In this document: positions 1 through 10,500 of the stretch, piece by piece
How the letters are laid out: each line of letters opens with the position of its first letter
Position numbering within the stretch: position 1 is the stretch's first letter
Assembly (NCBI RefSeq): GCF_023078275.1
Contig: NC_062994.1
Coordinates: forward strand, 11,727,545-11,791,544
Source: Leguminivora glycinivorella
Lineage: Eukaryota > Arthropoda > Insecta > Lepidoptera > Tortricidae
Direction: 5' to 3'
Length of the DNA stretch: 64,000 nucleotides
Position numbers and translations under genes: made by a program
Notes under the pieces: generated by a model
What the model saw: the letters and a program-made list of their open reading frames with translations, nothing else
Told to the model about the DNA's origin: nothing
Databases searched by the model: none

Positions 1-480
1 TATTGTTACGCACCATCTGCAATTCTGCACGTTTGTGTTATTGATGTTAGCGTCATATTATTATCGTTACGTGTTTATTACCTCTCTTTTTTGTTTGTTT
101 TGTCTAATACCTTTTGTCGGGTCTTTATCGGCGTGAGAAAGCGATGCCATCTGCTTGCAGTATACAATTAAATAAAAAATATTTTTTTAAACACATTATA
201 CTAATCCGGTTACTGTCCGGTTATTATGATTAAATATATAACTATATTATAATTACACTAGTTTTATTTACTTCATTATATCAATTGTACGTACATATAG
301 AATTAAAAGTGGATTATTAATTTTAATTTGATTAAAATAACTTAGTTCATAGTACCTAATCTGTCCTACGAAAATACGTTGCATATCAGCGACAACTATA
401 TCGACAAATTCACAGCTCTCGGTCATGTCACCCAACATTCCTAACATTCCTTCCGCGTGCACGGAACTCGTGCGCGGACA
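1..480. other. AT-rich sequence, nothing recognised
   Basis: No coding signal; one 64-codon frame (268-462) without features. Confidence 0.5.
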
Positions 481-482
481 GT

Positions 483-717
483 AGCTCCCATTTAAACGGC
501 ACGCGCTAAAGTCTCAGTGTAGTTAAAAAGCAACTATCATGATAGCAATAAGGTTGAAATTTATGAAACAGTTCGCAGCATGCAGGTAACTTTTTTCGAA
601 GATGACAACACGTGTTATCTCCGAAATGGCTTTTTATGGATTTGAACCTTATTACTATCATGATAGTTGCTTTTTAACTACACTGAGACTTTACCGCGTG
701 CCGTTTAAACGGGAGCT
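483..717. mobile_element. Foldback MITE
   Basis: Arms 483-555 and 645-717 are inverted copies with only about three mismatches in 73 bp. The ends read AGCTCCC...GGGAGCT. The loop of about 90 bp has no features. The 68-codon frame at 602-808 runs over one arm and is not a gene. Confidence 0.85.
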
Positions 718-938
718 AGCCACCGTGAATAATAGAAACAAAGGCTTTTGTTTAACAGATTACGGCAAAAGCCAAAAAATCGTCTCAGAAAATTCATACT
801 ATAAGTGAAGTGGTAAGTGTGTCGCTTCTCTAACGCTGTGACTCTGCCCTAAATCCGTGACGGCAATAAGTCACTATCGTCCTGCCAGTGCGATTCCTGA
901 GCTCGAGCAATCGCCATCGACACATACTCTGCCGATTG

Positions 939-1591
939 CTGCCGAATACAGACTTGTGGGAGTCAATATTAAGGTAACTTTTTTTTTAAATTGAATTACA
1001 AGGATAGCGGATGATTTATTGTGGCGTCATGTGGACAAAACTATACTCATACTCATTGAAAAATTTAACTTTATTTACATGAACATCGCTCAGAGATCGC
1101 TCTTTAGCGATAAGACCGCCTGTTGTCTACCATAGTTAATTAAAGTTATGTGATGAAATCTTGTTATATTGGTGAACCATAAAGAATATTTGTATTGTAT
1201 TGTACATATTTACATAATTATATAATGAAATGAAATGAAATAAATGTTTATTCAAAACTAAAACTTTAAAACTAAAATTTAACTTCTGCCAAACCAGAGT
1301 ATGGTTTGTTGGCAGACGAGGCTCCTAATACATTAGGTTCTATAGGTATCTACTTATATTATTTACTAGCAATGGCAAACAAGACAATACAGCACTGTAA
1401 TATCTTGTTTTCCATTGGGTGGGTAGGTAAGAAACTACTTAAACTAAACTTAAAAGCTAGCTAATGTCTAAACTAGTCCGTTGCTGCATTGTACCAAGGG
1501 TACTGGCGACATTGCCTCCGAATACAGACTTGTGGTACCTAGTCAATATTAAGGTAGTAACTTGATTTGTTGTGACGTCATTTGTGGATAA
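939..1591. repeat. Direct repeat pair bracketing a LINE 3' end
   Basis: CCGAATACAGACTTGTGG followed by GTCAATATTAAGGTA occurs at 942-976 and at 1518-1556, each followed by a GTGRCGTCAT block. The piece between holds a LINE fragment. Confidence 0.7.
1224..1515 (-). mobile_element. LINE 3' end
   Basis: The minus strand encodes the last residues of a LINE ORF2 (GNVASTLGTM...SLDIS, stop), followed by a 3' UTR and a tail of repeated ATTTC. Same family as 28553-28862 and 55287-55398. Confidence 0.7.
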
Positions 1592-1751
1592 GGCCCATAA
1601 TAGGGATTAAAAAGAAATTAGGTACGGAACGGTCGATCGCGATTTAATGTAACTTTTTTTTAATCTTCAATTCTTTACCTCTAATAAAACTTTAAATCAT
1701 TATAAAATTGAACCCTATTAGAAATAAAAAAAAAATATTTTAAAAATAAAT

Positions 1752-3068
1752 CTATAACCTAACCACAAAAATTAAATTTTGAAAAATCCTCGACATACTT
1801 AGTAGACCAATTATCATGAAACATATATGGCTAATTAAGAACACTCCTGACTAATTATTTTAAACAAAAAATTCTAAATCGGTTCATCCGTTCGGGAGCT
1901 ACGATGGCACAGACAGATGGTGTCCTGCCGTTTCGCCAAAAAACGTTTCGTCAAATTTCATTTCCCAATAATCATATCGCAATAGTTTCATTTCCCAAAG
2001 TATTGTTTAGCAAAGGTATGTTTCGCAATGAATTTGTTTGGTCAAATTATCATTTGGCACAATTTCACTTAGTCAAATTTTATTTAGACAAAACTTTATT
2101 TCGCAAACGTTTTTATTGGCAAAACTTATATCCCAAAAACATGTTTTGTCAAAATTTCACATCGAAAATTTCGTGAAAATTAGGCATTTACATTTTCATT
2201 TCTACGGGATCCATTTCATGTACCGAAGATTTTTTGCATTTAACTTAAAATCTGTCAAATGATAATTTCAGTTTTATTCCCAAGTGCTTCAGTTGGACAA
2301 GAAAAGTTTTCTAAACTTTATTTTTGTCAAATTGATTACTAGACAAAATTATTTTGTCGACAATTTTTTGGAAAAAAATGTTTCTACAAATTACACCATG
2401 CAAAACCACGTTTGACAATAAATATTACCAGGCATAAATGTAATGTAATGATTCTATTAGTATTGTAACAGAAAACTCGTGTGTGACAGAGTCAGTTTAG
2501 GTGCGACGACGAGCGAAGCGAGGAGGAGCGTGTTAGGTTGACAGTGAGCAAACCGGAAATGACTTTTTAAAGTAATTAAAAATTAATAGAACATAATGGT
2601 CTTGAAAACATCAGGTTTCGTTTAATAAATTTATCCGAACATGTAAGTGAAAATGTCATCCTTGACATTTTCAGCAGGAGGAAAAAAAGTACGACATACA
2701 CATTATTTCACACAAATCTTGGACACAAAGTATAAAATCAACAAACAAATTTCTAGTGCGCCATTTAATTAAAATATATTGGGAAATGGTTATTTTGCCA
2801 AACAATACCTTTGACTAAATATTTTTTGGTAAAATGAAATTTGACCAAGTAAATATTTTGGGAAACAAATACTTGCCAAAAAAAGTTTTGCTAAATGTCA
2901 ATTTGCGATAAGTTGTTTTGCCAAACGTTTATTTGGGAAATGATAATTTGGGAATAATAGTTTGGGATGTGAAACTTTGGGAAACGTTTTTTGGCGAATC
3001 GTCAGTAAACCCAGACAGATACATAGACAGACAGACAGACACGTCAAACACCACTTGCGTCGGGGGTT
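1752..3068 (-). repeat. Microsatellite-bearing interspersed repeat, split by the foldback-like element
   Basis: The halves 1752-1918 and 3013-3068 match the intact copies at 3923-4170, 6316-6598, 29489-29718 and 58213-58466: a conserved GGTTCATCCGTTCGGGAGCT block, a (CAGA)n core, and the end CGTCGGGGGTTAAAAA. Confidence 0.85.
1919..3012 (-). mobile_element. 1.1-kb foldback-like element built of degenerate short repeats
   Basis: Both arms (about 1919-2400 and 2770-3012) consist of loosely repeated 15-17 nt units of the type TTTCGCAAA/TTTGGGAAA and are inverted with respect to each other. The terminal stretches align (GGTGTCCTGCCGTTTCGCC against GGGTTTACTGACGATTCGCC), followed by a shared AAAAAACGTTT. 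AGACAGAT flanks both ends (1911-1918, 3013-3020). It splits a repeat with an ACAG microsatellite. No protein is coded; the 90-aa and 74-aa frames here are by-products of the repeat. Confidence 0.75.
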
Positions 3069-3079
3069 AAAAACGTCAT

Positions 3080-3900
3080 TAATTTTGCACTTGTACCAAA
3101 GTTATTATCTTACACTAATTGAATGACTTCCTATATATATATATGGCCTTAGCGTCTATTTCAGACGATTTATGGTGCAATGTCCGAAAGACATCGCTTT
3201 TGATGACTAAAGAGACCTATGCGAGAGCGACACATTTTGCCATTTTATATATAAGGTGCTAACAAATTAGTCACGGATATTTTTACAGCTGATAGTACTC
3301 GGCTCTCGAAGTACATTTAAGTATAAAATATCATTGGTTTTGTTATGTTTTTTTGGAGAAAAATAGGAACAAATTTGCTACGTTAAAACACCATTTTAAT
3401 AAGATGATTAAATGAGATCTCTCTAGACATTCTAGAACCTCTTTAAACTATCATTCAAGTGGCCTCTTAAAGTAATAGCCTCTTATAGGGGTGATTATTT
3501 GAAAAATTAATTATAATTTTTTTTTTGTTCGGAAAATGAAAACAAAAAATATGGTATACAAAGGTTCCTTAATTATAGTTAAAAGTTAATTGTTTTAATG
3601 TAATTTATTATCTCTTAAAATATCCTTGACTAATTTGTTAGCACCTTATATTATTAGAAAAACTTGAGTACCTATACCTTTTTAATTTATGTATCCCTTA
3701 AAACACAATTGTTCAGTAATTGTAGTAATTTAAAATATTGTCATCCGTTTTATTTATAATAACATTAACAAAAAAAACTATAGGTATCCTTTTCTCTAGC
3801 ACCCTAAAGAAAAGGATGCATATAGTTTTCTTTGTTCTTATTTACTGACAGACTTGTTTGACAGAGTATAATACAAACCAAATTAGTAAGTAATATTGGG
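3080..3900. other. AT-rich intergenic stretch
   Basis: No gene, no clear repeat copy shared with the rest of the window. Confidence 0.5.
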
Positions 3901-3922
3901 GATATACCGCTTCCCCAAAGCA

Positions 3923-4170
3923 CCCGACGCAAAAACGAAGGGGTGTTATAAGTTTGACGTGTCTGTCTGTCTGTCTGTCTTTTTGTCTGTCTGTCTGTGT
4001 GTGTGTCTGTCTGTGGCATCGTAGCTCCCGAACGGATGAACCGATTTAGATTTAGTTTTTTTTTTTCTGAAAGCTGAGTTAGTCGGGAGTGTTCTTAGCC
4101 ATGTTTCATGAAAATCGGTCCACTATGTCCCGGTCGGGGGTTTTTTCAAAATTTTAATTTTGTGGTTAGG
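3923..4170 (+). repeat. Microsatellite-bearing interspersed repeat
   Basis: CCCGACGCAAAAACGAAGGG, a (GTCT)n core, GGCATCGTAGCTCCCGAACG, then AATTTTGTGGTTAGG. The same family occurs at four other places in the window. Confidence 0.88.
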
Positions 4171-4499
4171 CTATTCATTTTCGCGTTGGAAACTTTGAGA
4201 CCTCGAATTTAATAATATCCCTATTTTAATTAAGTTGGCATATTTACACTATTTCAAATGAACTGTCCGAAAACCGCAAAACAAATAAACTTTACAATAC
4301 GTTTCACCCCGATATTTGAAAGTGACTCGAAATCATAGAGAAGTAAGGGAAGAGTTGTAAATCCATAGGTACATCAGTGAATGTATGTTATTTGTACCTA
4401 CATCTAGCCTAGCGTAATCCACGCATCAATCACGCGTCAAAACGGTGACTTACTTAATTATTTTCGGTGACAATTTTCTGAATTCGAACGCGTGAGACT

Positions 4500-4690
4500 C
4501 AAAAATCGGCCCGCAGGTCCCGTAGCTGAACGGAATGGAGAAATCGGAACTCCGCAGAAAGGTAGTCTGGCTCTGTCGCGCTAATACGCAAGAGTGATAA
4601 AGATAGATCTACGAAAGAGATATTATCGTGAGCGTTTCGTGGGCGTTTGTGTATGCGGCTACGCTCACTGTTAACAACACAGCTGTGAAT
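4500..4690 (+). repeat. Interspersed repeat (AGATATTATCGTGAGCG family)
   Basis: Shares GTAGTCTGGCTCTGTC and ACGAAAGAGATATTATCGTG with 8005-8145; a shorter inverted piece lies at 32836-32910. Confidence 0.7.
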
Positions 4691-4699
4691 ACAAAGTGC

Positions 4700-5447
4700 C
4701 AAAAATATGTATACACCTTAAGAGGGCTTTCGTGTTAAAAATAGTGAAATCGCAACCGAGCGCTCGATCATACCGTGTGTGGTATCAAATTAAAGGGCTT
4801 TGCGAGTAGTTTATAAATATATATCACATTATAGGACTTTTTCTACTTGGTCTAACAAAATATGAGAAAATGTCCAAAAGTGGTAATAATTGTACCGGTG
4901 AAGGCTCGTTTTCAAAAAATTGGCAAAAATCAATAATAGCAATTTATAATCACTAAGACATAACAGCAATTTAAGTAAACGTTGCTGATTAATTAAGTAC
5001 AAAACTTACTTCGATGTGATGTAGATTTTCAAAGAAATTGTCACTTAATTTTAGGTAATTTCTGAAAAAATTGAATTCGCCTTAGGCTAGTTTACTCTTT
5101 TTCAAAAACTTAAAATAAAAATCTAGTCTGAAATGATTGTGGTACAGGATATACGAATTATAAATTTACCCGTTTTAATATTCAAAATTGTCCAAATTTT
5201 ACAAATAAGATCGACTGATTCAGCTCTATACGTGCGTTTTTCTAAACGTGCATTAGAGAAAAATTCATAATTAATTTAGTAAATTAGTTTTCAAAAATCC
5301 AGTCTCATAAAAATCAAGATAATAAAATGCTCTAACTGGAACTTGAATTAAATAAATCTATTGGATAACGGAAAGTGTAGTATTTCACCGACTAAAACTA
5401 TCAATTTTACATTCTTTTGACGTTTTTTTTTGAAAGCAGCCTTAATG
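4700..5447. other. AT-rich intergenic stretch
   Basis: No coding signal and no repeat I can match inside the window. Confidence 0.5.
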
Positions 5448-5660
5448 TAGGTACAGTTAGTGTAGAGCGAAATAGTACATTACATCAGAGGCCGGGAAAA
5501 TGAGGATTTCCGGCCAAGTGGGTATATACCATATGGGTATATAATCCGGATAGGGATACGAGGCCGGGAATCCGTTTTTACGCCGAGGCATGTATAGTGC
5601 TTTTCTCAAACATACAATGAAATAAATAAAAAATGCTCTAAAGGACAATATTTTATAAAA
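5447..5660. other. GC-richer patch, probable repeat
   Basis: Contains GAGGCCGGGAAAATGAGG and a second GAGGCCGGGAATCC 84 bp later. Distinct composition but no second copy in the window. Confidence 0.3.
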
Positions 5661-5951
5661 AAAAGTTATATACTTTGCCTAAAAAATAATATGAAATCCC
5701 TTTACAGTCCTCTCGAGTTGTTGCGCCTAAAAAGCGATACTTCCCAGCCCATTTTAAGGAACGTAAAGACAAAATTAATTTCATTGCATGTTTGAGAAAA
5801 AACACTTTTCTGGAATTAGCAAACCTAATTTATAGTTATCAATCAATGACCCTTAGTCTATGAAGCCTTTGTATGAATTTTCAGCTTTTTAAATCAACAT
5901 CTTCAGCCTCCGCATTAGGTTTGAAATTTTGAAAATCTCATACAAACCCGT

Positions 5952-6196
5952 GTGGTGATGGGTTAAAAATTTCACCACCCCCTTTCTTCCCGTGGGTGTC
6001 GTAGAAGGCGACTGTGGGATATGGGTTAAATTGTGGCGTAGGCGAGAGGCTGGCAACCAGTCACTGCAATGTCACAGTTTCGTTTTCTTTCAACCCCTTA
6101 TTTGCCAAGAGTGGCACTGAAACCTGAGAAGTTTCATGTGCTCTGCCTACCCCTTTATGGGATACAGGCGTGATTGTATGTATGTATGTATGTATG
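5952..6196 (+). repeat. Interspersed repeat with (TATG)n tail
   Basis: Begins near GTGTGGTGATGGGTTAA and ends TTTATGGGATACAGGCGTGA plus (TGTA)n. Other copies at 8793-9030, 14891-15141, 16862-17078, 30402-30822, 45214-45676 and 60328-60456. Confidence 0.85.
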
Positions 6197-6315
6197 TTAA
6201 ATCAACATCTTCAGCCTCCGCATTACGTTTGAAATTTTGAAAATCTCATACAAACCTGAAAATTCAACTTTCAGATAAAAAATAAATTTCGGCAGTATTT
6301 CCCGTCAGTCCCTTT

Positions 6316-6390
6316 TTAACCCCCGACGCAAAAACGAAGGGGTGTTATAAGTTTGACGTGTCTATCTGTGTGTATGTCTGTCTGTGTGTA

Positions 6391-6421
<31 letters not shown>

Positions 6422-6598
6422 GTGTGTGTGTCTGTCTGTGGCATCGTAGCTCCCAAACGGATGAACCGATTTAGGTTTAATTTTTTTTGTCTGAAAGCTG
6501 AGTTAGTCGGGAGTGTTCTTAGCCATGTTTCATGAAAATCGGTCAACTATGTCGCGGTCGGGGGTTTTTTCAAAATTTTAATTTTGTGGTTAGGTTAT
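6316..6598 (+). repeat. Microsatellite-bearing interspersed repeat
   Basis: Full-length copy of the 3923-4170 family with a longer (GTCT)n core. The 60- and 76-codon frames over it are microsatellite translations. Confidence 0.9.
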
Positions 6599-7014
6599 AT
6601 TTGCATAGCTTACTAAATCGCGGTGGGACCAGTGCCTAAGGCTACAGTACGTCAACATTAATCAAATGTCCATCAGGACGGACAGCTGTTATCGTGTACG
6701 TTTTAATGAACGCTGTCTATCTGAAATCACTGGTACTTGAGATAAGATGGCCGCTTTTCAAGTTTAGGGATCACTGGGACTCCGGTGAACCCTTTTTTAT
6801 GGTATTGTATACGTAGAGCTCGCACCAATGAGTTTTTCTGAACTTATGTGTGAAATGTCTGATGATTTCGTTCCCAGATTCATACTTGGAGAGTGCTATG
6901 TACTCCTTAATTGTCATTTTGTATCAGACTGAGAACTATAAGCAATTAAATCAATTGTGTAAGATGTAATACATATGATGTGGATGTACTGTAATAAATA
7001 AACAAATAAACAAA

Positions 7015-7245
7015 TGTCATTTGATATTTGCCAGTCGCTTATCGGTGAAGGAAAACATCGTGAGGAAACCGGACTAATTCCAATAAGGCCTAGTTACCCT
7101 TCGAGTTGGAAGGTCAGATGGCGGTCGCTTTCGTAAAACTAGTGCCTACGCCAAATCTTGGGATCAGTTGTCACAGCGGACCGCAGGCTCCCATGAGCCG
7201 TGGCAAATGCCGGGATAACGCAAGGCGGATGATGACGATGATGTT
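7015..7245 (+). mobile_element. LINE-derived 3' fragment
   Basis: Shares TTTGCCAGTCGCTTATCGGT, CATCGTGAGGAAACCGGACT and CCATGAGCCGTGGCAAATGC with 19908-20085, 33399-33592 and 59403-60215. It ends in a GATGATG tail, as RTE-type LINEs do. Confidence 0.65.
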
Positions 7246-7306
7246 ATAATAAATAAATAATGGAAGTTCGTAATATACTTACTAATTAGCATTATTTATT
7301 TTTCAG

Positions 7307-7509
7307 GAGAACAACTATGCGAATAACACAGAAATGAAGTTACTCAATCTACTCATTTTCCTAGCTACCGTCATAGGAGCGTGCACTGGGTCTCCCCACG
7401 GCCCTTACATCCGCCACCTTAACGATGTGACCATTAAGTTCAATGCTGCAGCTGCTGAGATTGCCTGGGAGTCTTCTGTGGATCCTGGGAACCCTGAGCT
7501 TCCTTTGAG
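7307..7509 (+). CDS. ACE-like gene, first coding exon with signal peptide
   Basis: The exon begins after a TTTTTCAG acceptor, so an untranslated exon must lie upstream; I could not locate it. The start chosen is ATG at 7334, followed by MKLLNLLIFLATVIGACTG, a clear signal peptide. A short upstream frame starts at 7317 and stops at once, overlapping the real start in another frame. The exon ends at 7509 before GTAATT, two bases into codon 59. Confidence 0.9.
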
Positions 7510-10500
7510 GTAATTTAAACAATATGTCGCATTTTTTTTATATTATAAGACATTCTTACACAGATTGACTGAGGCCCACGGTAAGCTCAAGAAGTCTTGT
7601 GTTGCAGGTACTCGGACAACGATATATATAATACATATATACATAGAAAACATCCATGACTCAGGAACAAATATCTGTGCTCATCACACAAATAAATGCC
7701 CTTACCGGGATTCGAACCCGGGACCGCGGCGTAGCAGGCAGGGTCACTACCGACTGCGCCAGACCGGTCGTCAAATATAATACACTAGCTTTTGCCCGCG
7801 GCTTCGCTCGCGTTAGAAAGAGACAAAAAGTAGCCTATGTCACTCTCCGTCCCTGCAACTATCTTCACTTAAAAAATCACGTCAATTCGTCGCTCCGTTT
7901 TGCCGTGAAAGACGGACAAACAAACAGACACACACTTTCCCATTTATAATATTAGTATGGATGGATAATACAGTACAGGTAACCGAATGGCATTTCTGCG
8001 ACACGAAACGCCACCGAAACTCTGCAGAAATGTAGTCTGGCTCTGTCACACCAATACACAAGAGCGATAGAGATAGATAGCTACGAAAGAGATATTATCG
8101 TGAGCGGGTGTGCATTCGGCTACGCTCACTATCAACGGAGAATCAACGTGAAACGTCAAGTTGGCCGTGTCGAATTGAGACTCAGGATACACTCTTGGTT
8201 GGATGCACAAAAAAGAAAAAAAAATGCCTAGTAGCAAACTCTGATGGCATCTGTAGTGACAAAGATGTGACAAAGTATTAAGTACTTATAAGAAAGTGAC
8301 ACCGCGAAACTTATTTATGTCGTTGTAGAGCTAGCTTAGACAGAATCAAAGACATATATAACTCCGTATAGACGGATAAAATCTAAGAAAAAAACGTAAC
8401 TCAAAGCCCTAGAGAAAAAGGCACGGTGGCCTAGATGGCGTTACACCTTTGGGGAACGCTCGGCTAGATGGCGCTAATATTAATATTTGACATTTTAACA
8501 CATATCAAGCTAACTATATGGGCCAAATTGTCAAAACTGAGGTCCAAAAGTTTTAAGCCTGTATTGAGAGATGGCAGTCTATGCACTGTGATTACACATT
8601 TTACCTTGACAGTAACTCTCTATAATACTTGATCCTCTTTGCCATTACCAATCATTGTAAAGTTTTTAACTGTAAGCCAGGATTTAAATATGGCGGAACC
8701 GAATATTCGGCCGAATGTTCGATTCGGTAATAGCTGAACCGAATGTTCGGCCGAATATTCGTATTCATCTCTAGAATATAGTATAGTATTCATAACAACA
8801 ACATACAATCACGCCTGTATCCCATAAAGGGATATGCAGAACACATGAAACTACTAAAGCTTCAATGCCACTCTTGGCAAATAAGGGGTTGAAAGAAAAC
8901 GAAACTGTGACATTGCAGTGACAGGTTGCCAGCCTCTCGCCTACGCCACAATTTAACCCATATCCCATAGTCGCCTTCTACGACCACGGGAAGAAAGGGG
9001 GTGGTGAAATTCTTAACCCGTCACCACACAGGCAGTAAAGTATTCACTTTTCTTATTACAGGTCTGCGAACTATCAACGACAGCGGATTGCGTGGGAGGA
9101 GAGGAGTTGCGCAAGATTGGCCTCGCTTGAGCGGAGTCAGCTGCTAAATGGAACGGAGAGGAGGATGGCGTATTTGTTCTGCAGGGGCCCAAGGTTCACG
9201 CTCGATGAGGCTATGTAAGTTTTTGTAATCTCCTTGTTAAGTTTTTTTTTCAAATGCATAAATATCTGGGAATGATGCTGTTAAATTTAGCCGTCTCCAC
9301 ATGGGCATGTTTAAATTTGTATTTTTTTTTTATAAATATTATAGGACATTCATACACAGATTGACTGAGCCCCACGGTAAGCTCAAGAAGGCTTGTGTTG
9401 TGGGTACTCAGACAATGATATATATAATATACAAATACTTATATACATAGAAAACATCCATGACTCAGGAACAAATATTTGTGTTCATCACACAAATATA
9501 TGGCCTTGCCGGGATTCGAACCCGGGACCGCGGCGTAGCAGGCAGGGTCACTACGCGCTAGGCCAGACCGGTCGTCAAACTTAAATAAGTATGAAATTAC
9601 TATTGTGGATATAATGTAGTATCTCGATCATACCTTCTAATATTTAACTTCACAGACTGGCGATCCTGCACTCTGTTGCTATAAGACAGCGACAATCCTT
9701 TATTCCGATTTTCAACTCATCGAAATCGTACGTTCTATCTTCAGTTCACTTGCCTGGAAAATGCATATGTTAACGTTATAGGGAGACCTAAAACTCTCGT
9801 GAATCTGTAAGATGCGTGGAAAGACTACGACCTCTGTTTGTTTCTCTATTTTTCTAATGATCTCTATTCTAAATTTACTTTGTTACCTTCTGGAAATACT
9901 TCATGGTTTTCTTCCTGACAAATGTAGTAGATATGCTCTTGTAATCCTTTTTATCTGTTTACTGGCGTCTGTCTGTAACTGCAACGATTTATGTTCAAAT
10001 TTAGATTCTATTTCTCCTACATGTAATAAACATAGTATTGATCGATGCAGTTCGCAACGGCGAAACTTACCTTTCTAGTCTACAACATTTTTAACTATTT
10101 GTTTGCAGAAAAACATCGAATTAGATTCATATTTTAATTTGACATATTTATTTATTGATTGACATCACCATGTCAATCAATATTCTTTCATGTTTTAAAC
10201 TGACTAAAGAGTTAAGTATGTATACTTTTAATGTAGGTTTATTAGTTTTAGACCATATTTTTATAATTGGCTAGCGATAATATTTAAATTTTAAATTTAG
10301 TTTTCTAAATTCTCAATCATGGGTATATAAGCGGCCCTCGTGTCAAACCCATCAGTTATTATTTCGTCGTTCTCCTAAGAGCTAACGAGTTATAAAGGGT
10401 CCGTGCGGGGCCAAGCCAGGCCCCGCACTCTTCAAGAAAACCCTCTTCAAGTCCTCTCCTCCTTCGGCGAGCTGCGGGCCGTGCAATCTACCTCGTGAGC

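Noticed and set aside
1904..2262. Two overlapping plus-strand frames of 90 and 74 codons
   Set aside because: Both are translations of the same degenerate short repeats in different frames, as expected for repeat arrays.
3804..4019. Frame rich in TDRQTDRQT
   Set aside because: Translation of a (GTCT)n microsatellite; likewise at 6316-6546 and 7656-7949.
9812..10078. Small secreted or membrane peptide gene (88 codons)
   Set aside because: No family resemblance, no splice or promoter support, lies in an intron beside an LTR-like module; kept only as an uncertain stretch.
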